From JAHEIJ01 sp040235565 (GTDB lineage: Bacteria; Pseudomonadota; Gammaproteobacteria; UBA6429; Thiohalophilaceae): a stretch of 64,000 bases of DNA. The DNA is taken from assembly GCA_040235565.1 (NCBI GenBank), contig JBECLA010000062.1, positions 1-64,000 on the forward strand, read 5' to 3'. Under the pieces are notes generated by a model. The model ran no database searches, was not told where the DNA came from, and was given only the letters and a program-made list of their open reading frames with translations. Each line of letters begins with the position of its first letter. Within the stretch, counting starts at the first letter, position 1. Position numbers and translations under genes: made by a program. Below are positions 42,283-49,958 of the stretch, one piece after another.

Positions 42283-42921
42283 CTAGTGTAACTGGCGCAG
42301 AATTTCCTCATTCAGAATGCGCTCTGCCTCTGCGGCGAACCGTTTCCGCCGTAACAGGATCTGCCAGCGGCTGCCCCCCAGTTGCGCCCATAATACGGCC
42401 GAGCGCATCCCGGCCAGCAACAGGGCACGAATCTTGTTGGCCTGGTCGGGATTGGATAGATGCTGGCTTTCCCCGGAGACCATGATTTTGGGAGCGATCT
42501 GACTGATGGTTTCACTGTAGATATCCGCCAGGTTGGCGATCACATTCTCATGGGTAAGGTGAAAGTGTTCAGTTTGCCGCCGGGCCCGCTCAATTCCGGT
42601 CGCCAATGCCGCCAGCATGATTTTGTTCTTGCTGAGCTTGCGTTGCAGGTGCAACAGGCTGATCACATACCGGGCAGTATCGATATCACGCTGGGTGCTT
42701 TTTTCTCCCAGTTGATCCCGCAAGGTCATCAAGCCGGTGCGAAGATATTCCACCTGACCATATACCGCTTCGGTGTCGGGAGGATCGGTTTCGAAAATGC
42801 TGCGAATACAGATTTCAAAATCATGCTTGTCGACCGTGCCATTGACGGCCACGTCCTTTACCAGCGTGGTGGCCTGAAAAATGCCGGCCAGGGCCAGGGT
42901 TTTATCGCGCAGGTTACTCAT
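42283..42921 (-). CDS. hflD: HflD, lysogenisation regulator homologue
   Basis: A 212-residue helical protein of the HflD (YcfC) family. It begins MSNLRDKTLALAGIFQATTLV, the characteristic N-terminal helix, and continues with the conserved VEYLRTGLMTLRDQL and MLAALATGIERARRQ. HflD controls lambda CII in E. coli; its chromosomal role is unclear. The gene lies three bases after mnmA, the conserved gammaproteobacterial arrangement. Confidence 0.93.
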   Translation of the reverse strand: MSNLRDKTLALAGIFQATTLVKDVAVNGTVDKHDFEICIRSIFETDPPDTEAVYGQVEYLRTGLMTLRDQLGEKSTQRDIDTARYVISLLHLQRKLSKNKIMLAALATGIERARRQTEHFHLTHENVIANLADIYSETISQIAPKIMVSGESQHLSNPDQANKIRALLLAGMRSAVLWAQLGGSRWQILLRRKRFAAEAERILNEEILRQLH

Positions 42922-42924
42922 ACT

Positions 42925-44043
42925 TCAATCTTGTTTTTTCCAAATCTCATTGATAATGCCCCCGCCGAGGCAGACTTCACCCTGATAGAACACCACTGAT
43001 TGGCCTGGGGTGACCGCCCATTGCGGCGTCTCAAAATACACCACGCAGCGATTGTCTGCGGCGCCTTCAATCGTACAGGTTGCGTCCTGCTGGCGATAGC
43101 GGGTCTTGGCGCTGCAGATCAGGGGGAGATCAGGCGAGACCCCCGCGACCCAGTGCAGATCAATTGCCGTCAAGCCCTGACTGTACAGCAGCGGATGGTC
43201 ATGGCCATCGACGACAATCAGGACATTGTTTGTCAGGTCCTTGTCAGCCACATACCAGACGGCCCCTTCGTGACCCTTTACACCCCCAATACCCAGTCCC
43301 TGGCGTTGCCCCAGGGTGTAATACATCAGCCCTTCATGCCGACCGAGACGTTTGCCATCCGGGGTCTGGATTTCACCCGGCTGGGCCGGCAAATAGCGTT
43401 TCAGAAAAGCGCGAAAATCCCGTTCGCCGATAAAACAGATCCCGGTACTGTCCTTTTTGTTATAGGTGATTAAATGATGTTGCTCTGCCAGGGACCGGAC
43501 CGCGGATTTCTCCAGTTCGCCCAGCGGGAACAGACTGCGGGCTAACTGTGCCTGACCCAGGGTGTAGAGAAAATAACTCTGATCCTTGGTAATGTCCTTG
43601 CCCCGCAGCAGGGTGTAGTGATCGCCCTTCCGGCCGATACGGGCGTAATGGCCGGTCGCGATATAGTCGGCTCCCTGGGCAAGGGCATAATCCAGAAACG
43701 CCTTGAACTTGATTTCACGGTTACACAGGATATCCGGATTCGGCGTGCGACTGGCCCGGTATTCCTGCAGAAAATAGGCAAACACCCGATCCCAGTATTG
43801 ATCGGCAAAATTCACACCTTGTAACGGAATACCGAGCGTGTCACAGACCTGGCGCGCATCACGTAAATCATCTTCCGCGGCACAGTGGGTGTCGGTGTCA
43901 TCACCTTCCCAGTTTTTCATAAACACGCCCTGCACCTCGTAACCCTGTTGCTTCAGGAGCAGGGCGGTGACCGACGAGTCCACGCCACCGGACATCCCCA
44001 CGATGATGCGTTGGCCGGGCTGTTGGAGTGTTTGTGCCGACAT
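42925..44043 (-). CDS. mnmA: tRNA 2-thiouridylase MnmA
   Basis: A 372-residue ATP-dependent thiouridylase that adds sulfur to U34 of certain tRNAs. The PP-loop is GMSGGVDSS (residues 17-24). The catalytic cysteines are in PDILCNREIKF and DSTGICFIGE. Sulfur is delivered from the Tus relay, so it is the one tRNA-sulfur gene in this window besides the DsrC family. Next in the block are hflD downstream and nudJ/rluE upstream. Confidence 0.96.
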   Translation of the reverse strand: MSAQTLQQPGQRIIVGMSGGVDSSVTALLLKQQGYEVQGVFMKNWEGDDTDTHCAAEDDLRDARQVCDTLGIPLQGVNFADQYWDRVFAYFLQEYRASRTPNPDILCNREIKFKAFLDYALAQGADYIATGHYARIGRKGDHYTLLRGKDITKDQSYFLYTLGQAQLARSLFPLGELEKSAVRSLAEQHHLITYNKKDSTGICFIGERDFRAFLKRYLPAQPGEIQTPDGKRLGRHEGLMYYTLGQRQGLGIGGVKGHEGAVWYVADKDLTNNVLIVVDGHDHPLLYSQGLTAIDLHWVAGVSPDLPLICSAKTRYRQQDATCTIEGAADNRCVVYFETPQWAVTPGQSVVFYQGEVCLGGGIINEIWKKQD

Positions 44044-44102
44044 GGAAAAAATCTGTACCAGTTATGACTGAAGCTAGACGCGCATCTTAACAGACAGAGT
44101 CA

Positions 44103-44579
44103 CTAAACCGTTTGGGTTAACACAAGATCCCGGTAGAGTGAGAGGGGATAGCGTCGGCCAGCGACATAATCTTCGAGACAGGCCAGCACCAGCGGACTAC
44201 GCAAGCGTTGGCGTTGTTGTTGTAACTCCGCCAGACTCAGCCACATTGTGCGCAAAATTCCACTGTCCAGGTTACGCCCGGGATCCGGATACAGCGCTTT
44301 GCCACTGAAGCAATGACGTAAATAGATCTCCTTGCTGCCCGGCAATTGCCAGCGATAAATACCAATCAAGGCTTGTGGTTCGAAATGCCAACAGGTCTCT
44401 TCCAGGGTTTCCCGTATCACCGCGGTGAGGAGGTCTTCTTCGGCTTCCACGTGGCCCGCCGGTTGATTGAAGACCGCTTCAGCGTTGTCGATTTCCTCGA
44501 CCATGAGAAACCGGCCGTCCTGTTCGATGATGGCGGCGACGGTGACGTGCAGGTGAGGTGTGGCGGGCGTCAGAGTCAT
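44103..44579 (-). CDS. nudJ: Nudix phosphatase NudJ
   Basis: A 158-residue Nudix hydrolase of the NudJ (HMP-PP / nucleoside triphosphatase) family. The Nudix box is GHVEAEEDLLTAVIRETLEE. The ATG at 44577-44579 was chosen; a GTG start four codons earlier is possible. The gene overlaps the 3' end of rluE by about 100 bases in another frame. It lies 59 bases upstream of mnmA, as in E. coli. Confidence 0.92.
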   Translation of the reverse strand: MTLTPATPHLHVTVAAIIEQDGRFLMVEEIDNAEAVFNQPAGHVEAEEDLLTAVIRETLEETCWHFEPQALIGIYRWQLPGSKEIYLRHCFSGKALYPDPGRNLDSGILRTMWLSLAELQQQRQRLRSPLVLACLEDYVAGRRYPLSLYRDLVLTQTV

Positions 44580-45138
44580 GACAGATTTCACTTTGGTCTA
44601 TTTCAAGGCAGCGCCATTGGCCGGGCGCCAGGCCATTCAGGTTCCAGTTGCCCACAGCATAGCGAATCAGGCGAAGAGTGGGAAAGCCAACGGCAGCAGT
44701 CATCCGGCGGACCTGACGATTGCGACCTTCTGAAATTTTCAGTTCCAGCCAGCAGGTGGGGATGGCAGCGCGATAACGAATGGGTGGATTGCGTGGCCAG
44801 ATGGGCGGTTCTGCTATGCGTTTTGCCTCGGCCGGGGCGGTGAGTCCATCCTTGAGTTGCACTCCCTGGATGAGTTGCTCGATTGCGGCTTGCGGCGGAA
44901 TGCCTTCCACCTGTACCCAGTAGGTTTTCACCAGTTTATGGCGCGGATGGCTGATACAGTGTTGCACCTTGCCATCATCGGTCAGGACGAGCAGCCCCTC
45001 ACTATCCTTGTCCAACCGCCCGGCGGGATAGAATCCGGCTAATTCAATGTAATCGGCCAGTACCGGCGCGGAGGCATGACTGCGGGAAAACTGGCTCAAG
45101 ACCCCGTAGGGTTTGTTAAAGAGTAAGAGTTGGCTCAT
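44479..45138 (-). CDS. rluE: Pseudouridine synthase RluE, overlapping nudJ
   Basis: A 219-residue pseudouridine synthase of the RsuA/RluE type that modifies 23S rRNA. The catalytic motif is AGRLDKDSEGLLVL and the later signature SEGRNRQVRRMTA is intact. Family members normally end soon after GLAPGQWR. Here the frame continues for about 34 more codons into nudJ, producing an arginine/histidine-rich tail (ARHTSPARHRRRHHRTGR) that is simply nudJ read in another frame. The core enzyme appears complete. See the finding on this overlap. Confidence 0.9.
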   Translation of the reverse strand: MSQLLLFNKPYGVLSQFSRSHASAPVLADYIELAGFYPAGRLDKDSEGLLVLTDDGKVQHCISHPRHKLVKTYWVQVEGIPPQAAIEQLIQGVQLKDGLTAPAEAKRIAEPPIWPRNPPIRYRAAIPTCWLELKISEGRNRQVRRMTAAVGFPTLRLIRYAVGNWNLNGLAPGQWRCLEIDQSEICHDSDARHTSPARHRRRHHRTGRPVSHGRGNRQR

Positions 45139-45228
45139 GTCATGTGATAAAGTGTGCGCACATATCCATAATAAAAATAGTTATATTAAATGCCGTATAA
45201 AAACAATAAAAAATTAAAGTTATCAGCG

Positions 45229-45262
45229 AATTATCTCGATAACCTCAGAATCGAGGATAATT
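45229..45262 (+). promoter_or_regulatory. Hairpin covering the ribosome binding site of the GGDEF/EAL gene
   Basis: AATTATCTCGAT (45229-45240) pairs with ATCGAGGATAATT (45250-45262): twelve base pairs with one bulged G and a nine-base loop. The GAGG ribosome binding site (45253-45256) is inside the 3' arm and the ATG follows at 45267. In RNA this would hide the ribosome binding site, as in RNA thermometers or translational switches. Confidence 0.6.
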
Positions 45263-45266
45263 TTAT

Positions 45267-47729
45267 ATGCTGAGTCACACACTCCAGGGACGCTTTCTGC
45301 TCATTGTCTTGCCTATTCTGCTTCTGGCGATCGGCGTGGTCGGCTATTCCCAGTACCTGGTTTACTCTGAATCATCCGCAAACCTGCAACAAAACTCCAG
45401 CAACACTCAGATCATTCTTCAGACCAAGAAGGTCAAGGAAGCTCTCCAGGACCTCGAACTCAGCCTGCACCGCGATGTGATCCTGGCAGCGCCTTACACG
45501 CCCGCCATTGCACAGGAGATGGTGAGGAAAAATGAACACCTGCAATTGGCCTTCCAAGGCATGCAAACAGGTCTGCAGCAATCAACAGCGTTTGCTGAGA
45601 AGCTCGAGCCGATTTTAAACCTCTCCGACAAGTTGGGAGAAGAATTGAGTGACATTAGTGAGAGGTTTGCAGACTATCCGGCCTGGCGCGGTGACCGGGA
45701 GATCGTGACGAACAAGTTGCAGGCCTGTTTTACGGAAGCCCGGCAACTGCTGAAGGAAATCGAGGTACAGGAACGTAATTCCGCCGACCGGTTCATGATG
45801 CAGTCACACAAGGTAGCGAATAAGCTTTCTTACCTGATGTGGTTTTCTTTGTTTGTCGTGATTGCCATCATCACGATTGGCTATTTTGTGTTTGAAGTTT
45901 TGGTCCGCCGCCCGGTGCTTCAGGTCGCCAGTGCCCTGAATGCCGAAGCGGCAGGTCAGGAACCGGTGTTACCGGCAGGTGAGATTAAATCGACAGAAAA
46001 CCGGCTACTTGTTGATGCCTTCAATAACATGCGCGAGCAAGTCAACTCACGCCAGGTGCGTCTGGAAGCGATACTCGACCATGCGGCAGAAGGTATCATC
46101 ACCTATGATGAAAACCGTGTCATTGAATCCTTTAACCGGGCAGCCGAGAAACTGTTCGGTTACACGGAGGCTGATGTTGCTGGCAAAAAACTGGACATGC
46201 TGTTCACCAGCAACATGTTCGATAATGCGTCTATCAATTTTCAATATCTATTGACGCCTGAAAAAATTGACGAAGAAGAAGATAAAAAAGTTGAAATCAA
46301 CGCCCGCCGGAAAGACGGTAACGTATTTCAGTCGGTCATCAAAATCAGCAGTTATAACATAAACGGTAATATCAGGTTCACCGCGATTGTAGAAGACGTC
46401 AGTGAACATAAGGCCATGATCGAAAATCTGCGCCGCCTCGCCGAACATGACGGCCTGACAGGTTTATATAACCGCTATTATTTCATGCAGGAAGTCGAAC
46501 ATCTGGTTGACAGAGTGGCGCGCCAGGCCGCGCCCACTACAGCCTTGTTGTATCTTGATCTGGATAATTTCAAGTACGTGAATGACACCCTGGGGCATAT
46601 TGCCGGCGATGAATTACTGGTACAAATCACCCTTATCTTGCAGAAACGTACGCGGCGCAGTGATTTGCTGGCGCGTATTGGTGGCGATGAATTTGCAATG
46701 ATACTGTACGATGTCAATGAGGAACAGGCACTCGAAGTCGCGGAAATGTTTCGCCAGAATATTCATGACTATAAATTCATGTATCAGGGTGAAACCGTGG
46801 ATGTCGGTTGCTCCCTGGGCGTGGTTATGGTGAAACCCGGCACCAGCACTGAAGACCTGATCGCCTGGGCGGATTATTCCTGCCATGCCGCCAAGCTTGC
46901 CGGTAAAAACAAGATACATCTGTATACCAAGGACGATCAGAAAGACATCATTGGCTTATATGATGACATCGGCTGGACGCGACGGATTAAACAGGCGTTG
47001 GAAGACGATATGTTTGTCATTGCCTGTCAGCCGATCAAGGATCCGGCCGGGGAAACCATGCATTTTGAAATTTTACTCAGGATGCAGGATGAAGAAGGGA
47101 ATATCATTATGCCATCCGGTTTTATTCCACCGGCCGAACGTTTCGGATTGATGCCAAGTATCGATCGATGGGTCATTCATCATGCCGTCCTGTTGTTGAA
47201 ATACGCGTCCAAATTCACACCTGAACTCAGTGTTAATCTTTCGGCGGCATCATTTCGTGACGACAGCATTATCGACTATATCACCGAGAAAATCGAAGAG
47301 AACAACATTGAAGCCAATCGCCTGACTTTCGAAATCACCGAAACCGTTGCGATGTCTGATCTTTCAATGACCGCACATAATCTGCAGCGGTTGCAGGAAC
47401 TGGGTTGTCAAACCTCGCTGGATGATTTCGGTGCCGGTTATGCTTCTTACGCTTATCTGAAAGACCTGCCCGTTCATTTTGTTAAAATCGATGGTTCATT
47501 TATCACCGGGCTGGTGCATAACAAATTGAACCGGGAAATTGTCCAGTCGATGCACAATATCGCGCATATCATGGGGAAGAAGACTGTCGCCGAATTTGTC
47601 GAGAATAAAGAGACTGCCCGAATCTTGACAGATATGGGAATCGACTACCTGCAAGGCCACTATATTGGTAAACCGCAAATCACCTCGTTTGCACTGGACC
47701 ACCCCTTCTCGGGTGACGAAACCGACTAA
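45267..47729 (+). CDS. PAS-GGDEF-EAL membrane protein (c-di-GMP)
   Basis: An 820-residue cyclic-di-GMP enzyme. Membrane segments at about 8-28 and 193-213 enclose a periplasmic helical domain of about 160 residues. A PAS domain (about 265-375) comes next, then GGDEF (motif intact near 472-476, with an RRSD inhibitory site five residues before) and EAL. The EAL signature is E-I-L (FEILLRM), while the other key sites FEITET and DDFGAGYASYAYL are present, so phosphodiesterase activity is likely kept. It may act in either direction. A hairpin hides its ribosome binding site. The upstream neighbour is divergent rluE. Confidence 0.92.
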   Translation: MLSHTLQGRFLLIVLPILLLAIGVVGYSQYLVYSESSANLQQNSSNTQIILQTKKVKEALQDLELSLHRDVILAAPYTPAIAQEMVRKNEHLQLAFQGMQTGLQQSTAFAEKLEPILNLSDKLGEELSDISERFADYPAWRGDREIVTNKLQACFTEARQLLKEIEVQERNSADRFMMQSHKVANKLSYLMWFSLFVVIAIITIGYFVFEVLVRRPVLQVASALNAEAAGQEPVLPAGEIKSTENRLLVDAFNNMREQVNSRQVRLEAILDHAAEGIITYDENRVIESFNRAAEKLFGYTEADVAGKKLDMLFTSNMFDNASINFQYLLTPEKIDEEEDKKVEINARRKDGNVFQSVIKISSYNINGNIRFTAIVEDVSEHKAMIENLRRLAEHDGLTGLYNRYYFMQEVEHLVDRVARQAAPTTALLYLDLDNFKYVNDTLGHIAGDELLVQITLILQKRTRRSDLLARIGGDEFAMILYDVNEEQALEVAEMFRQNIHDYKFMYQGETVDVGCSLGVVMVKPGTSTEDLIAWADYSCHAAKLAGKNKIHLYTKDDQKDIIGLYDDIGWTRRIKQALEDDMFVIACQPIKDPAGETMHFEILLRMQDEEGNIIMPSGFIPPAERFGLMPSIDRWVIHHAVLLLKYASKFTPELSVNLSAASFRDDSIIDYITEKIEENNIEANRLTFEITETVAMSDLSMTAHNLQRLQELGCQTSLDDFGAGYASYAYLKDLPVHFVKIDGSFITGLVHNKLNREIVQSMHNIAHIMGKKTVAEFVENKETARILTDMGIDYLQGHYIGKPQITSFALDHPFSGDETD

Positions 47730-47788
47730 ACACACAACCGCGTTAATGGCGAATCGCTTTTGCCTGTATAGGCTGTGCCTGACCAAGC

Positions 47789-47797
47789 TGTTATAAT
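47789..47797 (+). promoter_or_regulatory. Extended -10 promoter of icd
   Basis: TGT-TATAAT, a perfect extended -10 element, lies about 40 bases before the icd ATG. No convincing -35 box is seen, which is usual for extended -10 promoters. Start of transcription is expected near 47804. Confidence 0.6.
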
Positions 47798-47837
47798 CCT
47801 GTCCCGTTTTTAATTCTGCCCCGTTTCTGGAGTTCCC

Positions 47838-49094
47838 ATGGGATACGAAAAAATAACAGTGCCGGCAAGTGGCGAAAAAATCAGTGTGAGTTCAACTGGC
47901 GCTTTGCAGGTTCCCGATAAGCCGATTATTCCATTTATAGAGGGTGACGGGATTGGTGTGGATATCACGCCCGTGATGAAAAAGGTCACCGATGCAGCAG
48001 TGGCCAGGGCCTATGGCGGCAAGCGTGAGATCCAGTGGATGGAAATCTACGCCGGAGAAAAGTCGACGCGGATTTATGACAGTGATACGTGGTTGTCCGA
48101 GGAGACCATGAACGCGGTTCGTGAATTCAGCGTGGCCATCAAGGGTCCGCTAACCACGCCAGTGGGTGGCGGGATACGCTCTCTGAATGTCACGCTGCGC
48201 CAGGATCTGGATTTGTATGTCTGTCTGCGGCCGGTACGCTATTACGATGGTACGCCGAGCCCGTTGAGGGAACCGGAAAAAACCGACATGGTGATATTCC
48301 GGGAAAACTCAGAAGATATTTATGCCGGCATTGAATGGGCCGCCGGCAGTGAAGACGTCCAAAAAGTGATTACCTTCCTGCAGGATGAAATGGGTGTTTC
48401 CAAAATCCGTTTTCCGGAAACTTCCGGTATCGGTATTAAACCGGTTTCCAGCGAAGGCACCAAGCGACTGGTACGAAAAGCGATTCAATACGCAATTGAT
48501 AACGATCGCAGTTCTGTGACGCTGGTACACAAGGGCAACATCATGAAATTCACCGAAGGGGCATTCAAGGAATGGGGCTATGAACTGGCGCGGGAAGAAT
48601 TCGGCGCGAAGGAGCTGGATGGGGGGCCCTGGTGCAGCTTTAACAATCCCGGTAGCGGGAAGGAAATTGTCGTCAAGGATGTCATCGCCGACGCTTTTCT
48701 GCAACAGATCCTGTTACGCCCCGAAGAATATGATGTCATCGCGACCCTTAACCTGAACGGTGACTACATCTCGGATGCGCTCGCGGCACAAGTCGGGGGG
48801 ATCGGGATTGCCCCGGGTGCCAACCTGTCTGATTCGGTAGGCCTGTTTGAAGCGACCCATGGTACGGCCCCCAAGTATGCCGGGCAGGACAAGGTCAACC
48901 CCGGTTCGTTGATCCTGTCAGCAGAAATGATGTTGCGCCATCTTGGCTGGACAGAAGCCGCGGATCTGATCGTGAAGGGCATGTCCGCTGCGATTGCGGC
49001 CAAGACGGTGACCTATGATCTGGAGCGCTTGATGGACGGCGCGACCCTGCTGAGTTGTTCCGGTTTTGGCGATGCGATTATCAGTCACATGTGA
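47838..49094 (+). CDS. icd: NADP-dependent isocitrate dehydrogenase
   Basis: A 418-residue enzyme of the E. coli Icd type. It oxidises isocitrate to 2-oxoglutarate with NADP. The substrate-binding segment with the regulatory serine is GGIRSLNVTLRQDLD, and NADP specificity residues appear as in the family (HGTAPKYAGQDKVNPGS). With acnA it forms a TCA-cycle pair 8 kb apart. An extended -10 promoter precedes it and a GC stem terminator follows. Confidence 0.96.
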   Translation: MGYEKITVPASGEKISVSSTGALQVPDKPIIPFIEGDGIGVDITPVMKKVTDAAVARAYGGKREIQWMEIYAGEKSTRIYDSDTWLSEETMNAVREFSVAIKGPLTTPVGGGIRSLNVTLRQDLDLYVCLRPVRYYDGTPSPLREPEKTDMVIFRENSEDIYAGIEWAAGSEDVQKVITFLQDEMGVSKIRFPETSGIGIKPVSSEGTKRLVRKAIQYAIDNDRSSVTLVHKGNIMKFTEGAFKEWGYELAREEFGAKELDGGPWCSFNNPGSGKEIVVKDVIADAFLQQILLRPEEYDVIATLNLNGDYISDALAAQVGGIGIAPGANLSDSVGLFEATHGTAPKYAGQDKVNPGSLILSAEMMLRHLGWTEAADLIVKGMSAAIAAKTVTYDLERLMDGATLLSCSGFGDAIISHM

Positions 49095-49167
49095 ACCCTC
49101 GGTTCACCAGGGATGAACCGATATTAATGGAAACGGCCCATGCCCCGCACCAACACGGGGCGGTTTT
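49091..49167 (+). terminator. Two hairpins after icd, the second a terminator
   Basis: GTGAACC-CTC-GGTTCAC (49091-49107) spans the stop codon. A second stem GCCCCG / CGGGGC (49142-49161) is followed by GGTTTT, giving a weak terminator for icd. It lies next to the end of the convergent cspD. Confidence 0.6.
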
Positions 49168-49184
49168 ACTCTGGCGCGGTTAGT

Positions 49185-49403
49185 TCAAGGGGCAGAATCA
49201 GCAGACAGGCGTATCGATGTGGCATGCATGCCCTTGGGACCCTGCGTGGATTCAAATTCGACAAGCTGACCTTTTTTGAGTGTTTTGTAGCCTTCCATGC
49301 TGATGGCTGAAAAATGCGCAAAAATGTCTTCACCGCCATCCGCAGGGGCAATAAAACCATAACCTTTGGCGTTGCTAAACCATTTGACTGTACCGGTAGA
49401 CAT
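49185..49403 (-). CDS. cspD: Cold shock-like protein CspD
   Basis: A 72-residue cold shock domain protein with RNP1 (KGYGFIAP) and RNP2 (DIFAHFSAI) motifs. It binds single-stranded nucleic acid. Position next to clpS, divergent, is the E. coli cspD arrangement. In E. coli CspD inhibits DNA replication in stationary phase. The AAGGAGG ribosome binding site is strong. Confidence 0.9.
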   Translation of the reverse strand: MSTGTVKWFSNAKGYGFIAPADGGEDIFAHFSAISMEGYKTLKKGQLVEFESTQGPKGMHATSIRLSADSAP

Positions 49404-49613
49404 GCCTTCCTTGCCTCCTTGTCATCTGTGAGCTCAATAGTGCGGGTGCATAGAGAAATTGTCATTAAAAACAGATACCTGAAACAATTTCAATGTGAGG
49501 CCACGCGGCGTTCACAGCGATAAATATAGCCAAATCCCCCTTGTTTGCCTGTGAAAGAAACCACATAAAAGGCAGGTAGGCATCCTGTATTAGCATCAGC
49601 TAAAATCAGAATC

Positions 49614-49940
49614 ATGAGTGAGAAACAGTATCCCGATCGATTTGATGACAATCTGGCATTGGAAGAGGCCAAGCCCAAACTCAAACGGCCGCCAATGTAT
49701 AAAGTTGTCCTGATTAATGACGATTACACACCTATGGAGTTTGTGGTACACATTCTCGAGGCGTTTTTTGGCATGAATCGTGAAAAAGCTACCCATATCA
49801 TGCTGAATGTGCACACCAAGGGCAAAGGCGTGTGTGGTGTTTATCCGCGTGATATTGCGGAAACCAAGGTGGCACAGGTGAACGAATATTCACGCCAGAA
49901 TGAACATCCACTTTTATGTACGATGGAAGCTGATTCCTGA
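49614..49940 (+). CDS. clpS: ClpS, adaptor for N-degron substrates
   Basis: A 108-residue adaptor that recognises N-terminal Leu, Phe, Trp or Tyr on proteins and passes them to ClpAP. The N-degron pocket shows LINDDYTPMEFVV and the helix with HIMLNVHTKGKGVCG. It is 18 bases before clpA and in the same direction. With bpt and aat downstream it makes a local N-degron pathway. Confidence 0.95.
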   Translation: MSEKQYPDRFDDNLALEEAKPKLKRPPMYKVVLINDDYTPMEFVVHILEAFFGMNREKATHIMLNVHTKGKGVCGVYPRDIAETKVAQVNEYSRQNEHPLLCTMEADS

Positions 49941-49958
49941 CGCGAAAGGCAGACAGTT

